Assembly: GCF_001544755.2 (NCBI RefSeq)
Contig: NZ_FCOF02000016.1
Span: 62,001 to 126,000, forward strand
DNA from: Caballeronia catudaia
GTDB lineage: Bacteria; Pseudomonadota; Gammaproteobacteria; Burkholderiales; Burkholderiaceae
Direction: 5' to 3'
Length of the DNA: 64,000 bases
Shown here piece after piece: positions 8,454-17,116 of the stretch. Under the pieces are notes generated by a model, which worked only from the letters and a program-made list of their open reading frames with translations, had not been told where the DNA came from and made no database searches. Within the stretch, counting starts at the first letter, position 1; every line of letters starts with the position of its first letter. The translations under genes were made by a program, and so were the position numbers.

Positions 8454-8714
8454 TTACCGCGTGCGATGCGCGGCGACGTGCGCCGCGAGCGCGCCGAGGC
8501 TTGCGAAGATTTTCTGGTTGTCGGGATTGTCCGAGCGCAGCTCGAAACCGTACTTCTTCGAGATCAGCAGCGCGATCTCGAGGATGTCGATGGAATCGAG
8601 CCCGAAACCTTCTTCATACAAGCGCGTATCGGCCGAGACCGCCTTCGGATCGACGTCTTCGAGATTCAGTTCGGCGACGATCAGCTCGGCGAGCTCTCTT
8701 TCCAGTTCATTCAT
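8454..8714 (-). CDS. Acyl carrier protein of aryl-polyene cluster
   Basis: 86 aa. Holds the growing polyene as a phosphopantetheine thioester. The attachment serine is S41 in GFGLDSIDILE, and the surrounding acidic four-helix pattern is typical. First gene of the left arm, starting at 8714 opposite the right arm. It is the only ACP found in the cluster, whereas the well-studied aryl-polyene systems use two (ApeE and ApeF); either this one serves both roles or a second is encoded elsewhere. Confidence 0.93.
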   Translation of the reverse strand: MNELERELAELIVAELNLEDVDPKAVSADTRLYEEGFGLDSIDILEIALLISKKYGFELRSDNPDNQKIFASLGALAAHVAAHRTR

Positions 8715-9158
8715 AGTGTGTACAACCAGCGCAAAAACGCGCGGCGAAGGTCGCTCGCAATACGTGCGCCCCGCGTTCTCCGCACGCTGCCGGCCGCCTG
8801 TTATCGAGATAATTGCGGTGGCGAAATTCTAGACGATGCCCTCTGGCACGCCTAGTAGTAAAGGTAACCGCCGGTACACGGCTCACCGGCAGGATTTTAT
8901 CGAGAAAAATCAGTGGTTTCCCCCTCTGCTCGGGGGGCCGCGCCGGTAGGGTAAAATTCGCGCGTCTGACGAATGTAAGATCATCGAACAATCGGTTACA
9001 GACCGACCCACCACCCGCGCGGGAAAATGATCGTCAGGCGGGCGACTGCCGCATCTTTGTTCAACAACCGAGCGTTCAGAAAGAACGCCGCAGCCGCATC
9101 CCATGTTGCGTACCTTTTTCCTTTCTTCACGCGCGTTGCGCGGCGCGGGACTTTGCCG
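8715..9158. promoter_or_regulatory. Divergent intergenic region between the two pigment arms
   Basis: 444 bases with no supported gene. It must hold the promoters of both arms because the ACP is read leftward from 8714 and the membrane protein rightward from 9159. AT-rich patches occur near 8808-8830 and 8952-8957 (TAAAAT), but no convincing -35/-10 pair or regulator palindrome was found by eye. Short open frames crossing it do not look like genes. Confidence 0.5.
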
Positions 9159-9812
9159 ATGAGCGCCGCCCGCTTCCTGCGCGCGGCCGGCGTCGTGGCC
9201 GCGATCGTCGCATACCAGCTTGCCGCGCATCATGCCGCGTCCACACCGGGCGGGCACGGGCTGGGGCTCGCGCTCGTCCTCGCGCCGCTGCTGCTCGTCA
9301 CGCTCAACGCGGCATTGCGCTCGAACGCGCGCGCATGGCTGCTGCCGCTCTGGGCGCTGGCGTGCGCCGTATTGTGGCTCGGGCGCGCGCCGCTCACCGC
9401 GCACTTCGGCTGGGGGCTTTGGCTGGAGCACGCGAGCTTCAATCTCGCGCTCGCGTGGATGTTCGGCCACACGCTCGCGGCCGGCCGCGAACCGCTCTGC
9501 ACCCAGTTCGCGACGATGATCCACGGCAAGCTCGAACCGCGCGTCGTGCGCTATACGCGCGGCGTCACCATCGCGTGGACGCTCTTCTTCATCGCGACCG
9601 CGCTCGTTTCGACCGCGCTGTTCGCGCTCGCGTCGATCGTCGCGTGGTCCACGTTCGCGAACTATCTCGCGCTGCCGGCGGTAGGGCTCATGTTCGTCGC
9701 CGAATACGCGTGCCGCCGCATCGCGCTGCCGGACATAGCGCCCTCGGGCATCATGGACGCCGTGCGCGCCTATACGCATTCGATGCAGATGCGTCGCAGC
9801 GGGGCGCGGTGA
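9159..9812 (+). CDS. Predicted integral membrane protein of aryl-polyene cluster (COG4648-like)
   Basis: 217 aa with about six hydrophobic segments spread over the whole length and no enzyme motif. Proteins of this kind regularly stand next to the acyl ligase in aryl-polyene clusters (ApeG position); their function is unknown, with a role in inner-membrane assembly or export presumed. The frame is open further upstream, but the ATG at 9159 begins the first membrane segment. The stop overlaps the ATG of the ligase (TGATG at 9810-9814), so the two are probably translationally coupled. Confidence 0.8.
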   Translation: MSAARFLRAAGVVAAIVAYQLAAHHAASTPGGHGLGLALVLAPLLLVTLNAALRSNARAWLLPLWALACAVLWLGRAPLTAHFGWGLWLEHASFNLALAWMFGHTLAAGREPLCTQFATMIHGKLEPRVVRYTRGVTIAWTLFFIATALVSTALFALASIVAWSTFANYLALPAVGLMFVAEYACRRIALPDIAPSGIMDAVRAYTHSMQMRRSGAR

Positions 9813-11515
9813 TGCCGACGAGCCCATCGCCCATGCAGACTTTTCCGCTGGTCTTTCACGCGTCGCCGGATCAGACGATCGCCTGGCGCGACGGTGCGCC
9901 CGTCAGCGTGCGCGAATTTCTCGCCGATGTGCGGACGCTCGCCGCTGCGCTGCCCGAAGGCGGTCATGTGTTCAACGTGTGCACGGATCGATACCGCTTC
10001 ACGGTGAGCCTGTGCGCGACGCTCGTCGCGGGCAAGACAAGCCTGTTGCCGTCGACCCACACGCCCGACATGGTGCGCGCCCTCGCCTCGTTCGCACCCG
10101 ACGCGTTCTGCCTGCACGACCATGACGACTGCGCGATCGACCTGCCGCGCTTCCGCTATCCGGAGCGCGCGCCGGCGTGCGCGGACGGCGAAACGCAGGT
10201 GCCGCATATCGACGGCGCGCGCGTCGTGGCCTACGTGTTCACCTCCGGCTCGACCGGTGCGCCGGTGCCGCATCGCAAGACGTGGGGCTTTCTGGTGAAG
10301 AACGTGCGCGCGGCGGCGGCGCGTCTGAACCTGCTCGGCGAAGCGCATGCGACGCTCATCGGCACGGTGCCGCCGCAGCACATGTACGGCTTCGAATCGA
10401 CCGTGCTGCTCGCGCTGCTCGGCGGCCTCGCGTTCAGCAACCGCCAGCCGTTCTATCCCGTCGATATCCGCGCGGAGCTCGATGCCGTGCCCGAGCCGCG
10501 CGTGCTCGTGAGCTCGCCGATCCACCTTCGCGCGCTGTTCGCCAACGACGAAGCGCTGCCGCGCGCGTCGCTGGTGCTGTCGGCGACCGCGCCGTTATCG
10601 GAAAAACTGGCGCTCGACGCAGAAGCGCGCCTGCAAGCGCCCCTGATGGAAATCTACGGCAGCACCGAAACCGGCCAGATCGCGACGCGACGCACCGCGC
10701 GAACCGCCGCATGGGAGCTGTTTCCCGACATCATGCTGACGCCGCGCGCCGATGACTCGAATGAACCGACGATGTGGGCGTCCGGAGGCCACGTCGAAGT
10801 GCCCGTGCCGATGGGCGACGCGCTCGAACTCATCGACGGCGCGCATTTTCTGCTGCACGGGCGCAAGGCGGATCTCATCAATATCGCGGGCAAGCGCACG
10901 TCGCTCGCGTATTTGAACCATCAGTTGAACGCGGTGCCGGGCGTCGTCGACGGCGTGTTCTACATGCCCGACGAATCTCCGTCCGACAGCGAGCCGGTGC
11001 GCCGCCTGCTGGCGCTCGTGGTCGCGCCGGAACTCGCGGCGGCCGATTTGCAGCGCGCGTTGCGCGAGCGCATCGACGCCGCCTTCATGCCGCGGCCGCT
11101 GCTGTTCGTCGATTCGCTGCCGCGCAACGCGACCGGCAAGCTGCCGCGCGAAGTGCTGACGAAGCTGATCGACACCGAACGCAACCGGCGCGCCGCGCTG
11201 ACGTTCACCGTGCCGCCCGGGCATCCCGCGCTCGCCGGACATTTTCCGGGGCGTCCGATCGTGCCGGGCGTAGTCCTCCTCGATCACGCGCTCGATGCGA
11301 TCGGCGTCGCGCTCGGACAGCGCTTCGACGCGTGCCGGATCGAATCGGCGAAATTTTTGAGTCCGGCGAAACCGGGCGAAACGCTCGACATCGCCTACGA
11401 GACGGCGGCGAGCGGCGCGATCCGCTTCACGATCCGCGCGGGCGAACGCGCGGTGGCGAGCGGTGCGCTCGCTACGTCATCTACAACAAACGTCACGGAT
11501 AAGCACACATCGTGA
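9812..11515 (+). CDS. Fused acyl-ACP ligase and 3-hydroxyacyl-ACP dehydratase
   Basis: 567 aa with two domains. Residues about 1-455 form an AMP-forming ligase with the phosphate loop TSGSTG at 144-149, IYGSTETGQ in the core and the C-terminal lysine region PRNATGKLPRE; it should activate the aryl starter acid and load the ACP. Residues about 464-567 are a hotdog dehydratase with the FabZ-type stretch GHFPGRPIVPGV and catalytic H477. The family pair ApeH and ApeI is encoded separately in the E. coli-type cluster, so this is a gene fusion of consecutive activities. It overlaps the following acyltransferase gene by 4 bases. Confidence 0.9.
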   Translation: MPTSPSPMQTFPLVFHASPDQTIAWRDGAPVSVREFLADVRTLAAALPEGGHVFNVCTDRYRFTVSLCATLVAGKTSLLPSTHTPDMVRALASFAPDAFCLHDHDDCAIDLPRFRYPERAPACADGETQVPHIDGARVVAYVFTSGSTGAPVPHRKTWGFLVKNVRAAAARLNLLGEAHATLIGTVPPQHMYGFESTVLLALLGGLAFSNRQPFYPVDIRAELDAVPEPRVLVSSPIHLRALFANDEALPRASLVLSATAPLSEKLALDAEARLQAPLMEIYGSTETGQIATRRTARTAAWELFPDIMLTPRADDSNEPTMWASGGHVEVPVPMGDALELIDGAHFLLHGRKADLINIAGKRTSLAYLNHQLNAVPGVVDGVFYMPDESPSDSEPVRRLLALVVAPELAAADLQRALRERIDAAFMPRPLLFVDSLPRNATGKLPREVLTKLIDTERNRRAALTFTVPPGHPALAGHFPGRPIVPGVVLLDHALDAIGVALGQRFDACRIESAKFLSPAKPGETLDIAYETAASGAIRFTIRAGERAVASGALATSSTTNVTDKHTS

Positions 11516-12486
11516 ACGAGCCGCGCAACCGCGACGACTGGGCCGACCGCCAGGAACGCAGCAACCTCGCGTTGCTGCGCTTCATGACGTGGGTATCGCT
11601 GCGCTTCGGACGGCGCGCGGGACGTGTGCTGCTGCGGATCATCACCGCGTATTTCGTGGCCTTCTCGCCGCGTGCGCGGCGTGCGTCGCGGTCTTATCTG
11701 AATCGCGCGCTCGGGCGGCACGCGGGCTGGCGCGACGGTTATCGCCACGTGTTTTCGTTCGCATCGACGATTCACGACCGCATCTATCTGCTCAACGAAC
11801 GCTTCGATCTGTTCGATATCCGCACGCATGGCGTCGAACATGTCGAAGCCGCGCTCGCCGATGGGCGCGGCGCATTTCTGATGGGCGCGCATCTCGGCAG
11901 CTTCGAAGTGGTGCGCGCGATCGGGCGGGCGCAGCCGCATATCCGTATCGCGATCACGATGTACGAGGAGAACGCGCGCAAGATCGGCGCGATTCTCGCT
12001 GCCGTGAATCCGGCCGCGCATCACGACGTGATCGGGCTCGGCAAGGTCGATGCGATGCTGAAAGTGCGCGAGCGGCTCGATGCGGGCAGTCTCGTCGGCA
12101 TTCTCGCGGACCGCACGCTGCGCCAGGCCGGCGACACGCTGAAGGAGCGCGATTTCCTCGGCGCGCCCGCCGCATTTCCCCTCGGGCCACTGCACATGGC
12201 GGCGGTGCTGCGGCGGCCGGTCGTCTTCATGACGGGGCTGTATCTCGGCGGCAATCGTTACGACATCCACTTCGAAACGCTCGCCGATTTTTCGACGGTC
12301 GAGCGCAGCGAGCGCGCCGCCGCCGTCGATGCCGCGTTGACGCGCTACGTCGCGCTGCTGGAAAAGTACTGCCGCGCAGCACCGTACAACTGGTTCAACT
12401 ACTTCGACTTCTGGCAGGCGAACGCCGCGCAGGAGCCCGAGCGCGCGCCGGACGCCGTCTTGCAGAAAATTGTGGAGGATGCCTGA
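11512..12486 (+). CDS. LpxL/HtrB-like lysophospholipid acyltransferase
   Basis: 324 aa, starting at a GTG that overlaps the preceding stop. The catalytic motif is GAHLGSFE (HxxxxE-like, about residues 122-129), and GILADRTLRQAGD with LGAPAAFPLGP resembles the substrate-binding blocks of late acyltransferases of lipid A. No signal peptide; the N-terminus has a hydrophobic segment (VLLRIITAYFVAF). In aryl-polyene clusters such enzymes are thought to attach the polyene to a glycerol- or phospho-lipid carrier. It sits between ligase and LolA-like genes in one tight transcription unit. Confidence 0.88.
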   Translation: MNEPRNRDDWADRQERSNLALLRFMTWVSLRFGRRAGRVLLRIITAYFVAFSPRARRASRSYLNRALGRHAGWRDGYRHVFSFASTIHDRIYLLNERFDLFDIRTHGVEHVEAALADGRGAFLMGAHLGSFEVVRAIGRAQPHIRIAITMYEENARKIGAILAAVNPAAHHDVIGLGKVDAMLKVRERLDAGSLVGILADRTLRQAGDTLKERDFLGAPAAFPLGPLHMAAVLRRPVVFMTGLYLGGNRYDIHFETLADFSTVERSERAAAVDAALTRYVALLEKYCRAAPYNWFNYFDFWQANAAQEPERAPDAVLQKIVEDA

Positions 12487-12490
12487 GCTT

Positions 12491-13075
12491 ATGCGAGTTT
12501 TCGCCGCGGTGCTGACCGCCGCCGTTCTTTGCGCTTCATCGACGCTGGCCGTCGCCGCCGACACACCCTGGACGCTCGATCGCCTGATGAATACGCTCGG
12601 CGCGAAGAAGTCCGGCCGCGCGCGCTTCACCGAGACGCGTTATCTGAAGATCGCGCAGGAGCCGCTCGAATCGTCGGGCGAACTCGTGTTCGTCGCGCCG
12701 GATCATCTGGAAAAGCATACGGTCAGCCCGAAGCCGGAGAATCTCGTCGTCGATGGCGACATGCTCACCGTCGATCGCAAAGGCCGCAAGATCACCATTC
12801 CGCTGCGCAACTATCCGGAGCTGGGCGCCTTCATCGACAGCATTCGCGCGACGCTCGCGGGCAACCGCTTCGCGCTGGAAGAGGCGTACAAGGTTTCGAT
12901 CGACGGTAAAGGCAACGACTGGACGATGACGCTCGTGCCGATCGATTCGCGCATGAAGCAGAAAGTCAGTTCGATCACGCTCGCCGGCACGGGCGCGGCG
13001 CTCGCGCGCGTCGAGATCAGACAGGCCGATGGCGACCGTTCGCTGATGCGCCTGCAAGACGCGTCGGCGCACTGA
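12491..13075 (+). CDS. LolA-like outer-membrane lipoprotein carrier family protein
   Basis: 194 aa. The signal peptide is residues 1-22 (ending VAA), followed by a mature LolA-like beta fold. The ATG at 12491 starts exactly at the signal peptide and has GGAGG upstream; the ATG at 12479 lies too close to the same GGAGG. In the periplasm it could carry the lipid-linked pigment across to the outer membrane, the counterpart of lipoprotein transport by LolA. Its placement directly before an MMPL exporter supports that path, but the cargo is inferred. Confidence 0.85.
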   Translation: MRVFAAVLTAAVLCASSTLAVAADTPWTLDRLMNTLGAKKSGRARFTETRYLKIAQEPLESSGELVFVAPDHLEKHTVSPKPENLVVDGDMLTVDRKGRKITIPLRNYPELGAFIDSIRATLAGNRFALEEAYKVSIDGKGNDWTMTLVPIDSRMKQKVSSITLAGTGAALARVEIRQADGDRSLMRLQDASAH

Positions 13076-13081
13076 ACACGC

Positions 13082-15445
13082 ATGCGCGCGGTTCTTCGTC
13101 GGCCTGCGGTCATCGCCTGGCTGTGCTTTCTCGCGGTATGCGCGGCGGTCATCGCGCGCACGAACTTTTCCGCCGATCTCTCCGCGTTCCTGCCGCGCTC
13201 GCCGAGCGAGCAACAGCGCGTGCTCGTCGAGCAGTTGCGCGACGGGCTCGTGTCGCGGCTGATTCTCGTCGGCATCGAAGGCGGCGATGCAAAGGGGCGC
13301 GCGGAAGTCTCGCGCAAGGTCGCGGCGAAGCTCCGCGAGGACAAGCGCTTTTCCGCCGTCAACAACGGCGAACCGGTCGGACAGGCGCGCGACGAGCGCT
13401 TCGTGTTCGATCATCGATACCAGTTGAGTCCGGCGGTGACGCCCGAGCGTTTCAGCCAAACCGGCCTGAAAGACGCGCTCGCCGACAGCCTCGACTTGCT
13501 GACGTCATCGGCCGGCATGATGGCGAAAGACCTGCTGCCGCACGATCCGACCGGCGAAGTCACCGCGCTCGTCAGCCAGTTGGACAGCGGCGCGCAGCCC
13601 GCGATGCGCGACGGCGTGTGGGCATCGCGCGACGGCCAGCGCGCGGTGTTGCTCGCGCAAACCGCGAACGCCGGTTCCGACACCGATGCGCAAGCGAGCG
13701 CGATGGCCGCCATCCGCGATGCGTTCGCATCGGTTGCGCCGTCGTATCGCCTTTTGATGACGGGCCCCGGCGTGTTCGCCGTCGAGACGCGCGACACGAT
13801 CATGCACGACGTGCGCTGGCTGTCGGCGGCGAGCATCGTGCTGATCGTCGTGCTGCTGCTGGCGGTGTATCGCTCGCTTCCGACGCTGCTGCTCGGCCTG
13901 ATGCCCGTTCTGTCGGGCGTCGCGGCGGGCGTCGCCGCGGTGAGCCTCGCGTTCGGCACCGTGCATGGCCTGACGCTCGGTTTCGGCACGACGCTGATCG
14001 GCGAGGCCGTCGATTATTCGATCTATCTCTTCGTGCAGTCGGCGGGCGTGACCTTTGGCGGGCGACGCGAATCGCTGAAAGACTGGGTCGCGGGCTTCTG
14101 GCCGACGATCCGTCTCGGCGTCTTGACGTCGATCTGCGGCTTCGCGTCGATGCTCTTCTCCGGCTTTCCGGGCCTCGTGCAACTCGGGCTGTATTCGATC
14201 GTCGGTCTGGCGACGGCGGGCATCGTCACGCGCTTCGTGCTGCCGCATCTGCTGCCGCAAGGCTTCGCGATCCGCGACGTGTCGCGCCTCGGCAATCTGC
14301 TCGCGCGGGTCGCGGCGCGGGCGTCGCGGTTGCGCGTCGCGCTCGCCGTGCTGCTGCTCGTGGCTGTCGCGGCGTTGCTGATGCAGCGGCATGGATTGTG
14401 GAGTCAGGAATTGTCGGCGCTGAGTCCGGTCCCGAAAGCGAGCCAGGATCTCGATGAACGCCTGCGCGCGGATGTCGGCGCGCCGGACGTGCGCTATCTC
14501 GTCGTGGTGTCGGCGGTGGATGAGCAGACGGCGCTGGAGCGCGCGGAAGCGCTCGCGCGTCAGCTTCAGCCTCTCGTCGATGAACACGTGATCGCCGGCT
14601 ACGAAAGCCCCGCGCGCTATCTGCCGAGCGATGCGGCGCAGCGCGCGCGCATCGCGAGCCTGCCGCCCGCCGATGCGTTGCGCACGCGCCTCGCCGCCGC
14701 GCTGCGGGCGCAGACCGTCCGCGTGAAGCCCGACGTTTTTGAGCCCTTCATCTCCGATGTCGAAACCGCCCGCGCGCAGCCGCTTGTGCGCCGCGCCGAT
14801 CTGCAAGGCACGTCGATGGCGCTCGCCGTCGATTCGCTCCTCACGCAACGCGACGGCCGCTGGACCGCGATGCTGCCCTTGCGCGCCGCGCAAGGCTCCG
14901 ACGTGCAGGCGCAGACGATCCGCGCGGCGGTGGCGTCGGCGCACGTGCCGGACGCGCTTTTCGTCGATATGAAAGCCGAGGCCGACCGCCTCTATCAGAA
15001 CTACGTGCACGAGGACATTCGTCTTTCGCTCGGCGGTTTCGCCGCGATCGTCGTGCTGCTCGTAGTGGCGCTGCGCTCGCCGGTGCGCGCGGCGCGCACG
15101 CTCGCGCCGCTCGTCGCGGCGGTGATCGTCGTGATCGCGGCGCTCGCGCTGGCGGGCAAGTCGCTCACGATCCTGCATCTGATCGGCATGCTGCTGATCG
15201 TCGCGGTCGGCTCGAACTACGCGCTCTTCTTCAACTATCGCGCGCACGCGGACGACAACGCGATCTCGCCGCAAACGCTCGTGTCGCTCGTGATCGCGAA
15301 TCTCGCGACCGTGCTCGGCTTCGGCCTGCTCGCGCTGTCCAGCGTGCCGATGTTGAAAACCTTTGGCCTGACCGTCGGCCCCGGCGCGATTCTGGCGCTG
15401 TTGTTTTCTGCGATCCTCGCGCCGCGTTCGGGATTCAGGCGATGA
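13082..15445 (+). CDS. MMPL/RND-family exporter of aryl-polyene cluster
   Basis: 787 aa, the usual size for this predicted exporter group (COG4258-like). It has two repeats, each with one leading membrane helix, a large periplasmic loop and five more helices: helix 1 at about residues 8-26, a helix bundle about 240-390, a leading helix about 418-436 and a second bundle about 645-780. Such proteins move lipids or pigments out of the inner membrane using proton flow. It lies 6 bases after the LolA-like gene and overlaps the deacetylase start, so exporter and periplasmic carrier are made together. Confidence 0.9.
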   Translation: MRAVLRRPAVIAWLCFLAVCAAVIARTNFSADLSAFLPRSPSEQQRVLVEQLRDGLVSRLILVGIEGGDAKGRAEVSRKVAAKLREDKRFSAVNNGEPVGQARDERFVFDHRYQLSPAVTPERFSQTGLKDALADSLDLLTSSAGMMAKDLLPHDPTGEVTALVSQLDSGAQPAMRDGVWASRDGQRAVLLAQTANAGSDTDAQASAMAAIRDAFASVAPSYRLLMTGPGVFAVETRDTIMHDVRWLSAASIVLIVVLLLAVYRSLPTLLLGLMPVLSGVAAGVAAVSLAFGTVHGLTLGFGTTLIGEAVDYSIYLFVQSAGVTFGGRRESLKDWVAGFWPTIRLGVLTSICGFASMLFSGFPGLVQLGLYSIVGLATAGIVTRFVLPHLLPQGFAIRDVSRLGNLLARVAARASRLRVALAVLLLVAVAALLMQRHGLWSQELSALSPVPKASQDLDERLRADVGAPDVRYLVVVSAVDEQTALERAEALARQLQPLVDEHVIAGYESPARYLPSDAAQRARIASLPPADALRTRLAAALRAQTVRVKPDVFEPFISDVETARAQPLVRRADLQGTSMALAVDSLLTQRDGRWTAMLPLRAAQGSDVQAQTIRAAVASAHVPDALFVDMKAEADRLYQNYVHEDIRLSLGGFAAIVVLLVVALRSPVRAARTLAPLVAAVIVVIAALALAGKSLTILHLIGMLLIVAVGSNYALFFNYRAHADDNAISPQTLVSLVIANLATVLGFGLLALSSVPMLKTFGLTVGPGAILALLFSAILAPRSGFRR

Positions 15446-16254
15446 ACGCGCCGGGCACGTCACGCCGATGGACTCCGACGCCGCTGATCGGCGGCGCGGT
15501 CGCCGTGCACGCGGGCGCGCTCGCGTCGCTGGCCGTCGCGCCTGGCGCATGGCCGTGGGCGGCGGGCGGCGTGATCGCGTCGCATCTCGCGCTGACGGCG
15601 GCGGGACTCTGGCCGCGCAGTTCGCTGCTCGGTCACAACTGGACGACGCTGCCGGAGTCGGCGGGCGCGTGCATCGCGATCACCATCGACGACGGTCCCG
15701 ATCCCGACGTCACGCCGCGCGTGCTCGATCTGCTCGACGCGCATCGCGCCCGCGCGACGTTCTTCTGCATCGGCGAGCGGGTGCGCGCGCATCCGCGCAT
15801 CGTCGAGGCGATCGTCGCGCGCGGACATGCCGTGGAGAACCACAGCCAGCGGCATCGGCACAATTTTTCGCTGATGGGGCCGCGCGCGCTGCGGCGCGAA
15901 ATCGAAGCCGCGCAAGCGACGATCGGCGAAATCGCGGGCACGCGGCCCGTGTTCTTTCGCGCGCCCGCCGGACTGCGCAATCCGTTTCTGGAGCCCGTGC
16001 TATGCGGTCTCGGCCTGCATCTCGCGAGCTGGACGCGGCGCGGCTTCGATACGCGCGCGGGCGATGCCGCGCTCGTCGCCCGGCGTCTCTTGAACGGGCT
16101 CGCCGCGCGCGACATTCTGCTCGTCCACGATGGCCACGCCGCCCAAGCGCCCGACGGCGCGCCGGTCGTGCTGGCCGCGCTCGATGCGGTGCTGCGCGCG
16201 GCGGCGGATCGCGGGCTTGCCACGGCGACATTGCGCGAGGCGATTGCCGGTTAG
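15442..16254 (+). CDS. Polysaccharide deacetylase (NodB domain) protein
   Basis: 270 aa. Two hydrophobic segments in residues 14-60 anchor it in the membrane, followed by a NodB domain. The metal and catalytic motif TIDDGPDP puts aspartates at residues 83-84, and HSQRH provides H134 and H138; RAPAG and LVHDG complete the fold. The usual reaction is N- or O-deacetylation of a sugar. With a glycosyltransferase in the same cluster, deacetylation of the sugar on the polyene lipid is a reasonable guess. ATGA overlap with the exporter gene. Confidence 0.85.
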   Translation: MNAPGTSRRWTPTPLIGGAVAVHAGALASLAVAPGAWPWAAGGVIASHLALTAAGLWPRSSLLGHNWTTLPESAGACIAITIDDGPDPDVTPRVLDLLDAHRARATFFCIGERVRAHPRIVEAIVARGHAVENHSQRHRHNFSLMGPRALRREIEAAQATIGEIAGTRPVFFRAPAGLRNPFLEPVLCGLGLHLASWTRRGFDTRAGDAALVARRLLNGLAARDILLVHDGHAAQAPDGAPVVLAALDAVLRAAADRGLATATLREAIAG

Positions 16255-16294
16255 TCGGCTAGACTGCACGGGCCCATCGTTCAACTGCGCCCGC

Positions 16295-17017
16295 ATGGTC
16301 CCGACCGCGCTCATCGAAGCCGCCTGCCGTCCTTACCGCGCCGCGGGCCGGTTCGCGTGGCACTTCGCGTCGGCGAAACTGCGTCACGATCCGTTCTTCG
16401 CCCACGTCCTCGCGCATGGACTGATCGGCGATGGCGCGCGCATCCTCGATCTCGGCAGCGGACAGGGCCTGCTCGCCGCGTGGCTCGTCGGCGCGCACGC
16501 GTGGCATCGCGATGACGCATCACGGAAGTGGCCGTCGCGCTGGCCCGCGCCGCCCCTGCCGCATTCGATACACGGCATCGAGCTGACGCCGCGCGATGTC
16601 GAGCGGGCGCGCATCGCGTTGAAGGCGCACGAAGCGCGCATCCGCTTCGTCTGCGACGACATTCGCGTCGCGCCGTTTCCATCGGCCGATGTGGTCGTCG
16701 CGTGCGATGTGCTGCATTACGTCGACGCCGACGCGCAAGCGTCCATCCTCCGCCGCGTGCGCGCGAGCCTCGCGTCGGACGGCGTGCTGCTCCTGCGCGT
16801 CAGCGACGCCGCCGCGGGCTGGCATGCGACGCTCGATCGCGCCGTCGATTTCGGCGTGCAGATCGCCCGGTCGGGACGCACGAACGGGCTCACCTGCCGC
16901 AGCGAAGCGCAATGGCTCGCGCTGCTCGACGAACTGCGCTTCCACACGAAGATCCGTCCGATGGGCAGCGGCGCGCACGACGCCAATCGTCTGCTGATCG
17001 CGCGACCGGCCGGCTGA
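16295..17017 (+). CDS. Class I SAM-dependent methyltransferase
   Basis: 240 aa. The SAM-binding loop ILDLGSGQGLLAAWL is near residue 48, an acidic loop HGIELTPRD follows, and VVACDVLHYVD forms motif II. It probably methylates the aryl head or another part of the pigment. The frame is open upstream in the deacetylase region, but the ATG at 16295 begins the conserved part. About 100 bases separate it from the ketosynthase gene, the longest gap in the right arm. Confidence 0.82.
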   Translation: MVPTALIEAACRPYRAAGRFAWHFASAKLRHDPFFAHVLAHGLIGDGARILDLGSGQGLLAAWLVGAHAWHRDDASRKWPSRWPAPPLPHSIHGIELTPRDVERARIALKAHEARIRFVCDDIRVAPFPSADVVVACDVLHYVDADAQASILRRVRASLASDGVLLLRVSDAAAGWHATLDRAVDFGVQIARSGRTNGLTCRSEAQWLALLDELRFHTKIRPMGSGAHDANRLLIARPAG

Positions 17018-17047
17018 GCGTCGTCCCGTCCCGAAAATCTCGTTTGT

Positions 17048-17053
17048 TACAAT
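17048..17053 (+). promoter_or_regulatory. Possible internal -10 box ahead of ketosynthase genes
   Basis: TACAAT in a short AT-rich patch within an otherwise compact operon, 64 bases before the ketosynthase start. No good -35 was seen at the proper distance. Just downstream lie three imperfect 10-base copies (17069-17098) of GCCACTGGGC-like sequence. Weak evidence. Confidence 0.3.
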
Positions 17054-17116
17054 TAATCGCATCGAAATGCCACTGGGCGCCACCGAGCGCCACTGAATGT
17101 CGAGGCCGAACCTGTA

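Noticed and set aside
13505..15550. 681-residue minus-strand frame
   Set aside because: Antisense shadow of the MMPL exporter; Arg-rich composition and no domain.
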